Below are positions 57,913 through 64,000 of a stretch of 64,000 bases of DNA, piece by piece. This DNA is from CAYXDO01 sp964463485 (GTDB taxonomy: Bacteria; Myxococcota; Kuafuiibacteriia; Kuafuiibacteriales; Kuafuiibacteriaceae): contig CAYXDO010000023.1 of assembly GCA_964463485.1 (NCBI GenBank), positions 28,011 to 92,010 on the forward strand, written 5' to 3'. The position numbers and the translations under genes were made by a program. Each line of letters begins with the position of its first letter. Within the stretch, counting starts at the first letter, position 1. The notes under the pieces are model-generated. The model was not told the origin of the DNA. It searched no databases and saw nothing but the letters and a program-made list of their open reading frames with translations.

Positions 57913-58500
57913 TCACAGCACCAGCGTCACTGCGATGGCGCCCGTGGGCCGAGGAGCTCCGAGCGCTTCGAGCTTCCCTCGAACGCAGTCCGCCACTTCG
58001 CGCGGGGCAGGATCGAGGGAGGTCACTTGCAGCTTCGTGGCGGGCGCACCCGAGAGCTCGATGTGAAAACGAAGACGTCGGCCGCTGCTAGGGGCACAGG
58101 GCTCCGCGGCGACTGCGAGGCGTGACTTCCAGGTCTCCACATCTCCCTCTGGGGAGAGTGCGACTTTTTTGGCGAGAGTCGGTTTGGGGCGGACTCTCGA
58201 AGGGGTCGAGGGACTTTCTTGGGGCGCGAGGACTTCGGCCATGGCCTTCGCGACTTGTCGCTCTTCAGGCACGGCGCCTGGAGCACGGAGCAGGAGGGCC
58301 GCAAAGCCGAACCCGAGCAGCGTGCCGAGGACGAGCCACCAGGCCGATCGGTTCGAGGGACGAGGCTCGGGCGCGACTCTCGCCGCCCTCGGGGCCCGTC
58401 GTGCCTTCGGCCGCGTCTTCGGCCGCGTCGGCACGGGCCGAGGCCTTTGCGGGCGTCGGGCGCGCCGAACCTTGCGACGCTGCGGAACGACCCGCCTCAC
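57913..58500 (-). CDS. Membrane protein with AgmX/TonB-like C-terminal domain
   Basis: 195 residues from a GTG overlapping the stop of the upstream gene (GTGA). The N-terminus is Arg/Pro-rich (about 50 residues, positively charged, cytoplasmic). A single membrane helix W-W-L-V-L-G-T-L-L-G-F-G-F-A-A-L-L-L covers about 54-71. The C-terminal domain has C-A-P-S-S-G-R-R-L-R-F and ends V-A-D-C-V-R-G-K-L-E-A-L-G-A-P-R-P-T-G-A, the pattern of AgmX/PglI-type C-terminal domains of myxobacteria. It lies between two lipoprotein genes and may span the periplasm to hold them. Confidence 0.65.
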   Translation of the reverse strand: MRRVVPQRRKVRRARRPQRPRPVPTRPKTRPKARRAPRAARVAPEPRPSNRSAWWLVLGTLLGFGFAALLLRAPGAVPEERQVAKAMAEVLAPQESPSTPSRVRPKPTLAKKVALSPEGDVETWKSRLAVAAEPCAPSSGRRLRFHIELSGAPATKLQVTSLDPAPREVADCVRGKLEALGAPRPTGAIAVTLVL

Positions 58501-59573
58501 GGGCCGGCGACCCCTCCGAGCTCCGGAGCGATCGATCCACCGCTCAGCACCTTCTCGAGCAGCGAGGCCGTAAGCTCCAGGCCGGAACCCTCCACGACGT
58601 CGAGGATCAGCTCCCGCAAGATCCCATTCTGTCGATCCTCGGAGAGCATGGAGCACAGGGGCACGAAGCGCGCGTAGCCGTCGGCGGCGTTGATGCTCTG
58701 GGCCAAGGGGCCGTAGAGAGCTTTCTGCGAGGGCGCGAGCTCGTCGAGCCGCGAGAGCGGGAAGCCTTCGACCGCACGGCATCGATTCACGAAGGCCTCG
58801 CGATCCAGACCCTCGTCCGTCGCGAAGGTCGCGTGGAAGACATGACTCATGGCTACTCGGCCACGTTGAGCTGGGCACCCAGCCTCGTCCCAGCAGGGCC
58901 CGCCTGGAGCGAATTGGAGCCACCCCGCATCCCCTTCCTCGGTCGTCGACATGAGCGCGGAGGCCTCCGCGCACGCCGCGTCCTCGACGCCAAAGGCGCG
59001 CTCGCCGCCGTCGAACTCGAGCACCACGAGAATGTCCGGCGCCGCGCCGAACGGCCGAGTCACGAAGGCCGAAGGGAACAGGTCCGAAGGCCACGACGAA
59101 ACCAACGAGGTCATGTCACGCCCGGCCGCCATGAGCGGGCTCAAGGCGCAATGGCGCGGCGGCCCTTCGGGAGCTCCCCTCGCTGCGTAATACCAAATCA
59201 CCTCCGCGGGTGTCGGCGTGGACCCAACCTCACACCCAAATACTCCGAGCGGCGGCTCCGCGACGTCCCCCTTCTCATCCAACCGCAACATCGCCGCTCC
59301 CGTTGGCCGAATGCCTGCGGCCATCAGCCCCCGCGCGAAGGTCTCCATCCAGCGCCCATACGGCTCTCGCAGGTCCGTCGTGGTGCGATCGATGCGGACG
59401 AGGGCAAGAATGTTTGCGGTGGGCCCAGGCAACGTCCCGTCGCACGGGTTCGTAACCGGATCGAGGCGCGGACGATCGATGACGATCGTGCAACCGGCAG
59501 AAAAAAAGGCGAGGAACAGCGCTCCGCGCGCCGACGGGCCGCTTCGTGAGGTCGTGCCTTCGAATCCGCGCAC
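58497..59573 (-). CDS. Predicted lipoprotein, first gene of a three-gene operon
   Basis: 358 residues if the GTG at 59573 is used, which has GGAG just upstream and a short signal peptide (A-L-F-L-A-F-F-S-A-G-C lipobox); the frame is open to an ATG at 59663 without a ribosome site. The mature part starts with T-I-V-I-D-R-P-R-L and contains A-L-V-R-I-D-R-T-T-T-D-L-R-E-P-Y-G, and six Cys. VWA-like in pattern (I-L-V-V-L-E-F-D-G-G-E-R-A-F-G) but with no metal site. Function unknown. Confidence 0.65.
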   Translation of the reverse strand: MRGFEGTTSRSGPSARGALFLAFFSAGCTIVIDRPRLDPVTNPCDGTLPGPTANILALVRIDRTTTDLREPYGRWMETFARGLMAAGIRPTGAAMLRLDEKGDVAEPPLGVFGCEVGSTPTPAEVIWYYAARGAPEGPPRHCALSPLMAAGRDMTSLVSSWPSDLFPSAFVTRPFGAAPDILVVLEFDGGERAFGVEDAACAEASALMSTTEEGDAGWLQFAPGGPCWDEAGCPAQRGRVAMSHVFHATFATDEGLDREAFVNRCRAVEGFPLSRLDELAPSQKALYGPLAQSINAADGYARFVPLCSMLSEDRQNGILRELILDVVEGSGLELTASLLEKVLSGGSIAPELGGVAGP

Positions 59574-59725
59574 CGCTCCATCATCCTCGAAATCGCGGCC
59601 GATCGCAGGTCCAAAGTTCTGAAGCTCTGAAGCGCCTCCGCCGCAATGATCAGGGGCTCTCATCGCCGGTCATGACCGAGTTGACTCTTGCCTCCGAGGC
59701 TTCGACGTGATTCGTCGGCGAGTCC

Positions 59726-61564
59726 GTGAAGCACATCAAGGAGGTGGACGGGCTTCGGGCGGTCGCGGTGATGGCCGTGCTCCTGTTTCACGCTGGTTTT
59801 GCCTCCGTGAAGGGTGGGTTCGTCGGGGTCGACGCGTTCTTCGTCATTTCCGGCTATCTCATTACTCAGATATTGGTCTCCGAGCTCGACGGCGGCTCGC
59901 TCTCGCTGGCTCGATTCTACACGCGCCGGATTTTCCGGATCGTGCCCGCGTTGTACATGACTCTGCTGGCCTCGGTGCTCGTCTTCTTCGTGGTCTTGCC
60001 ACCGGTCCTCGCCACAGACCTCGTGACGTCCTTCTCTGCGGCGATTCTCTCGGTTTCGAATCTTTGGTTCTTTGCGACGGTCGACTATTTCTCCGATCAG
60101 TCCGCGAACCCGGTGCTGCACACCTGGTCACTCGCCGTCGAAGAGCAGTTCTATTTGTTCTTCCCCCTGTTTCTGCTCGCCATCGCACGCCTCCTCGGAC
60201 GCCGATCCCTTCCAAAAGCCATCGGCGGAGTGTTCCTGGGTTCTCTGGGAGCGGCCTCTTATCTTGCGTTCGGAGACTCGAGTCAGGCCTTTTATTTGCC
60301 GTGGCTCAGGGCTTGGGAGCTCTTGGCCGGATCGCTCCTGGCGATCGCACCCATCCGCGCGCTCGACCTTCGCTGGAAACGCGCTTTTTCGAATGTGGGC
60401 CTGATCGCGGTCGGTCTGAGTTGTGTGGTGTATGACGACCAAACCGTCTTTCCTGGGTTGGCGGCCATTCTCCCAGTAGCTGGGGCTGCTGCGGTCATCG
60501 CTGGCGCGGGTTCGGCCAGTCTGGCCAACCGACTCCTCGCCTCGAGGCCTATGGTTTGGACCGGCAAGATATCCTACTCACTGTACCTGGTTCATTGGCC
60601 GATCTTCTGCCTCGCCTCCCTGTTCATCAAGATCGAGACAGGGTTCTGGGCAAGACCCGCGCTTCTCTCCGCGAGCTTCCTGCTGGCCTCTCTGAGCTTT
60701 TCATTCGTCGAGAGCCCGGCTCGGAAGCTCACCGGACGTATTCCTCAACGGCGAGTCTTCGCCGGTTTTGCGTTGAGCTCCGGTGCCCTCTTGATTCTGG
60801 TCCTGGCCGCCCATGGAGCGAACCGAACGGCGTGGGGTCGCTTTCCCGAGGCGGTCGAGATGGCTCGCGCGTTCAAACAGGACAAGAGTTTCTTCAAGCC
60901 CGGCACCTGCTTTCTCGATCAAAGGAGCCGCGGCTTCGAAGCCTTTCAGAAGGGTCAGTGCTTGGCCCAAACACCCGGTCGGTCCCAAGCGGTCGTCGTG
61001 GGGGATAGTCATGCCGCCAACGTGGTCGCCGCGCTTGCGGAGCTCAACCGGGAGGTGAGTGTGCTCCAGGCGACGGCATCAGGTTGTCGCCCCACGCTGG
61101 ACACCGACGGCCCACCACGATGTTCGAAGCTCGTCGACCACGTCTATCGAGAGTGGCTGCCCGGAGAAGGCCGCGAGGTCGGCACCGTCGTGCTGATCGG
61201 ACGATGGAAGGACAACGACGTCGAGCCGCTTCGGCGAACGATCGCGCACCTCCACACGCTCCAGAAACGAGTCGTCCTGGTGGGTCCGGCCCCTGAGTTC
61301 CTGATCCCCGTCCCACTCATCCTTGCGTACGAGGGCGTCCTATCCGTCGACCTCCGCCACCGCCTCTTCCGAACGGATCGAGTCGAGCTCGACCGGAAGC
61401 TGCGAGCCGAGTTCGGTTCGAAAGTCACATACCACTCTGCCATCGACCAACTATGCCCTGCGGGTGAGTGTCGGATGACTGATCGAAGTCAGCCCACGCT
61501 CTTTGACCGTGACCACTTCACCCCGGCCGGTGCGAGGCTCGCCATGGACGGTATGAGGCTGTGA
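59726..61564 (+). CDS. OafA-type acyltransferase with C-terminal SGNH domain
   Basis: 612 residues from GTG 59726. The N-terminal part (about 1-340) is an acyltransferase 3 domain with ten or so membrane helices; E-V-D-G-L-R-A-V-A-V, F-H-A-G and F-F-V-I-S-G-Y-L-I show the catalytic His and the R/G-rich start. The C-terminal part (about 380-612) is a SGNH hydrolase: G-D-S-H-A (about 430) with later D-x-x-H near the end (F-D-R-D-H-F-T). Such enzymes O-acetylate surface polysaccharide or lipid A. No polysaccharide genes lie near. Confidence 0.93.
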   Translation: MKHIKEVDGLRAVAVMAVLLFHAGFASVKGGFVGVDAFFVISGYLITQILVSELDGGSLSLARFYTRRIFRIVPALYMTLLASVLVFFVVLPPVLATDLVTSFSAAILSVSNLWFFATVDYFSDQSANPVLHTWSLAVEEQFYLFFPLFLLAIARLLGRRSLPKAIGGVFLGSLGAASYLAFGDSSQAFYLPWLRAWELLAGSLLAIAPIRALDLRWKRAFSNVGLIAVGLSCVVYDDQTVFPGLAAILPVAGAAAVIAGAGSASLANRLLASRPMVWTGKISYSLYLVHWPIFCLASLFIKIETGFWARPALLSASFLLASLSFSFVESPARKLTGRIPQRRVFAGFALSSGALLILVLAAHGANRTAWGRFPEAVEMARAFKQDKSFFKPGTCFLDQRSRGFEAFQKGQCLAQTPGRSQAVVVGDSHAANVVAALAELNREVSVLQATASGCRPTLDTDGPPRCSKLVDHVYREWLPGEGREVGTVVLIGRWKDNDVEPLRRTIAHLHTLQKRVVLVGPAPEFLIPVPLILAYEGVLSVDLRHRLFRTDRVELDRKLRAEFGSKVTYHSAIDQLCPAGECRMTDRSQPTLFDRDHFTPAGARLAMDGMRL

Positions 61565-61673
61565 TTCGGCCGTGTACTATTCACGTGCCCGACAGAACCA
61601 CGTTCCTGCGATATTCTCGGATTCTCGGCTCGCGGACTTTCGAATAGTTTGATCCCCAGCTACAGTCCGCCCG

Positions 61674-63752
61674 ATGACTACAACCCGAATAGGTGGACCA
61701 CTTCTCTTCTTCTCGCTGCTCGTCGCCGGGTGCGACTCGGCGGGCTTCGGCCAAGGCACATCGGGGCTCGGCCCTTCCAAGTTGGCGGCGGCGATCGCGG
61801 CATACTGCCCCAGCGGGTCGAACGTTGTCTCGGGAGGAGACGGCGCTGACCTTCTCCTCGGAACTGCGGCGAACGACTGCCTCTTGGGATTTGGCGGAGA
61901 CGACACCCTCGAGGGCCTCGAAGGTGATGACGTGTTGGTGGGCGGCCCAGGCGACGACATCCTGCGCGGAGGTCAGGGGCGAGACTCACTCAGGGGCCAA
62001 GCAGGCAACGACCTCCTGGAGGGCGGCGACGGGCCTGATAAGCTCAGCGCTGGGATTGGAGACGACTTCCTCGACGGCGGCGGAGGGAACGACACGCTGA
62101 CGGGCGAAGCCGGATTGGACGAGCTGCACGGTGGCGATGGCGACGACGTTCTCTCGGGCGGCGACGGAGACGACTCGATCGACGGTGCGGCGGGTTCCGA
62201 TCGTGCCTTTGGCGGCGCCGGTGACGACGTGGTGAGTCTGGGAGTTGGAGCCGATCGCGGCTCGGGCGGAGCTGGCAACGACATCCTCGCCGGCGGTGAC
62301 GGTATCGACGTGTTGAACGGCGAAGCGGGTCGAGATCTCATCGACGGTGGCCCGAGCACGGATCAAATCGACGGTGGCCCGGACACGGACCAGTGCGACG
62401 AGCCCGCGGCGCTCAACTGTGAGTCGACCGACGGCGGGAGCGCCTGCGCGTCGGACGCCGACTGCGCGGTCGGTCGCTGCGCGCTCCCCGCCGGGTTGTG
62501 CGTGCTGTGTCTGGCCGACTCGGAGTGTGCGGACGGTACGTGCGACCCCGCCGCCGGCTGCGGCTGTGGAAACGGAATTCTGGATGCGCTCGAGGAGTGT
62601 GATGATGGTGGAACGGACCCGGGCGACGGGTGTTCGGCCACGTGTATGATCGAGCCCTCCGGGATCACCTTCAATCAACTCGACTGGGTCTCGTCCGACA
62701 AGCTCAGCACCCTGACTCATAGTCTTTGGGGTGCGGTCACGATCACCTACCCACGCAATGACGTACGCCCGAAGTTCTTGAACGTCGTGGTGCAGGCGCA
62801 ACCTCCAGTCGTTCCTCCGGCGTGGGTGATCGAGAATTTTCCGATCTTCCCCGAAGGAGAGGATCCGCTGCAGTCGGATCAGCTCTTCTTCGATTTGACG
62901 GAGCTCGGTTTGGCCGAAGGTGACGCGCTGACCGGTCTTTGTTTCGTGGTGACTTTGGAGGGGGAAGAGGCCGCATCCCTGCCCACTGCTCCGATCGCAT
63001 GCGGGCCTGCGACGCCGGAAGTTTATGAGTTCGGCGACCATCCTCTGCACGGAGCGACGGCGGGTCCGCCAAAGGCGGGCAAGCCGGCTCCGCTGAAGTT
63101 CAAGAAGGGAACGAAGGTCACTCAGCTCGGGAAGAATCGTCCGAAGACGGAGTATGAGGGCGTGCAGGAAGGGGCGAATCAGTGCATGGGCGGCGCCATG
63201 GCGCGAAGCCTCGCGTGGCTGCACAAGGCGTATAGGCTCGGTCCGCCGAAATCGGCGCAGGCCTTTTTTGGGCAGCTCCTCGGGGCGGGCGTCACCGTTC
63301 CTGCGGGTCCGTCGGAGACGGTTCCGGCCGCCGAGGGTCGTCGCCTCGCCGCAAAGAAAAACTTCACCGACACCATGATGGGGGGCCGGGTCGTGACGAA
63401 GGTCTGGGACTCCGGGAGCGCGGTCGACTCACCCGCTGGCGTCGGGGAGACGGGCGGCGACTTGGCGCCTTGGCTTACGGCAGAGTGGGAGACCGAAGCG
63501 GTCGAGATCGCGTTTCAGTCTCCTCCAGACAGTGCGCATATCGTGACGCTCGTTGGGTTGAAGGTCGACGACGCGGGCAACTTCATCGGTCGATACCGAG
63601 ACGACGGCTCCCAAGGGGACGCGAACGGAGGCGACAGAGTACCCAAGAGCGTCATCATGGCGCGCGGCTCGGACGGGAATTACTACTTCGGCAACACGAG
63701 CTACAAGATCCACTTCGCGATCTCCGAGAGTGTCACTCCACCACCTCCCTGA
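61674..63752 (+). CDS. RTX lipoprotein with Cys-rich and papain-like C-terminal domains
   Basis: 692 residues. The signal peptide ends in L-L-V-A-G-C, a lipobox. About 45-245 has some 20 haemolysin-type Ca2+ repeats (G-G-x-G-D-D). About 260-330 are Cys-rich, ending in a DUF4215-type unit (G-N-G-I-L-D-A-L-E-E-C-D-D-G). A beta domain follows to about 470. The C-terminal part has N-Q-C504-M-G-G-A-M-A-R-S-L and later A-H622-I-V-T-L-V-G-L, then N-Y-Y-F-G-N, which looks like the C/H/N arrangement of papain-like C39 enzymes. A lipoprotein with RTX repeats is unusual, since RTX proteins are normally secreted by type I systems without signal peptide. Confidence 0.8.
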   Translation: MTTTRIGGPLLFFSLLVAGCDSAGFGQGTSGLGPSKLAAAIAAYCPSGSNVVSGGDGADLLLGTAANDCLLGFGGDDTLEGLEGDDVLVGGPGDDILRGGQGRDSLRGQAGNDLLEGGDGPDKLSAGIGDDFLDGGGGNDTLTGEAGLDELHGGDGDDVLSGGDGDDSIDGAAGSDRAFGGAGDDVVSLGVGADRGSGGAGNDILAGGDGIDVLNGEAGRDLIDGGPSTDQIDGGPDTDQCDEPAALNCESTDGGSACASDADCAVGRCALPAGLCVLCLADSECADGTCDPAAGCGCGNGILDALEECDDGGTDPGDGCSATCMIEPSGITFNQLDWVSSDKLSTLTHSLWGAVTITYPRNDVRPKFLNVVVQAQPPVVPPAWVIENFPIFPEGEDPLQSDQLFFDLTELGLAEGDALTGLCFVVTLEGEEAASLPTAPIACGPATPEVYEFGDHPLHGATAGPPKAGKPAPLKFKKGTKVTQLGKNRPKTEYEGVQEGANQCMGGAMARSLAWLHKAYRLGPPKSAQAFFGQLLGAGVTVPAGPSETVPAAEGRRLAAKKNFTDTMMGGRVVTKVWDSGSAVDSPAGVGETGGDLAPWLTAEWETEAVEIAFQSPPDSAHIVTLVGLKVDDAGNFIGRYRDDGSQGDANGGDRVPKSVIMARGSDGNYYFGNTSYKIHFAISESVTPPPP

Positions 63753-64000
63753 GCGTGCTCGGTCCCGGGACTGCAGGCATCTTGCCTGCGGCCACCTGGG
63801 TCCGGTGAGTGAGGCGCCAGCAGACGCGGGTGAGCGCACTTGACTCAGTCAGCGAAGCCGGCGCTAGAATTCTCGAGTCGTGTGGCCATTCGGAAAACGA
63901 AAGGGGTGCAGCCGGCCCTGGATCTGAGTGCGCTGCGGGGAAGTCGGTCGAAAAAAAATAGATAGAACGAGGACTTGCGGCGATCGATCGGTGTGCGACG
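63753..64000. other. Non-coding end of window
   Basis: 248 bases with no supported gene. Includes the palindromic repeat at 63771-63790. A poly-A run (gaaaaaaaatag) at about 63950 has no clear role. Confidence 0.5.
63771..63790. repeat. GCAGGC-TCTT-GCCTGC palindromic repeat, copy 2
   Basis: GCAGGC-ATCTT-GCCTGC with a 6-base stem; the counterpart of copy 1 at 18791-18809. A similar ggtcccggga stretch precedes it. It lies 18 bases after the RTX lipoprotein stop, so it may serve as its terminator. Confidence 0.8.

Noticed and set aside
58501..59094. Long N-terminal extension of the AgmX-like gene
   Set aside because: Overlaps the upstream lipoprotein gene in another frame with Arg/Gly-rich shadow composition.
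1..64000. tRNA, rRNA or insertion sequences
   Set aside because: No cloverleaf, rRNA or transposase-like stretch was noticed in the gaps; a covariance-model search would be needed to exclude them.

Overview
The window reads as chromosomal DNA of a high-GC, Gram-negative, predatory or social deltaproteobacterium-like organism, most likely Myxococcota (Polyangiales-like). This rests on many Cys-rich, Asp/Ala/Gly-rich lipoproteins, PEGA/TPR proteins, a zinc-ribbon Ser/Thr kinase, an FHA-GAF-cyclase, a myxobacterial-type outer-membrane barrel, an AgmX-like protein, a bacterial enhancer-binding regulator, and frequent GTG/TTG starts with 1-4 base overlaps. This is inferred from gene content, not from a database search.

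Layout. 0-11 kb: end of clpB, a lipoprotein, a PPOX-like flavoprotein, then a leftward run (two lipoproteins, an RTX-like repeat protein, proB-proA-rsfS), a rightward spoVR-metallopeptidase pair and a decayed Uma2-type gene. 11-18 kb: a graspetide (microviridin-class RiPP) locus. Two ATP-grasp peptide ligases (MdnB/MvdC-like and MdnC/MvdD-like) face a separately encoded precursor that carries a Nif11-like leader, the microviridin recognition motif PFFARFL and two tandem TxKYPSD cores. Two related surface lipoproteins flank the locus. 18-24 kb: GFA-family enzyme, MoxR-DUF58 pair (the DUF58 protein lacks its signature motif), and a second peptide-modification-like operon: a protein with four VPLYG repeats, a SPASM radical SAM enzyme and a 57-residue lipoprotein missed by length cut-offs. 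24-30 kb: an overlapping AAA ATPase and metallophosphoesterase-NACHT pair that looks like an NLR-like defence module.

30-48 kb: a decayed Cys-rich fragment, a lipoprotein, a B12-binding radical SAM enzyme, a vapBC pair, then DUF885 peptidase, mltG, dihaem cytochrome c, TPR protein and plsB leftward; an FHA-GAF-adenylate cyclase and a Ser/Thr kinase rightward; a formylglycine-generating-enzyme-like lipoprotein and a TPR-PEGA protein leftward. 48-64 kb: rpsB-tsf with a structured leader; secreted and outer-membrane proteins; a small exported protein behind a sigma-54-type promoter beside an NtrC-type regulator/histidine kinase pair; a three-gene lipoprotein/AgmX-like operon; an OafA-type acyltransferase with SGNH domain; and an RTX lipoprotein with a possible papain-like C-terminal domain.

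Several repeat families lie between genes: a 20-bp and a 14-bp tandem array, a CACAGAGGACAC/CTCTGTG palindromic element in two convergent gaps, and a GCAGGC-TCTT-GCCTGC palindrome in two places. I saw no tRNA, rRNA, CRISPR array or insertion sequence. The most interesting content is the hybrid-leader microviridin locus (13.2-16.6 kb), followed by the VPLYG/radical SAM operon (21.4-23.7 kb) and the NACHT module (24-30 kb).
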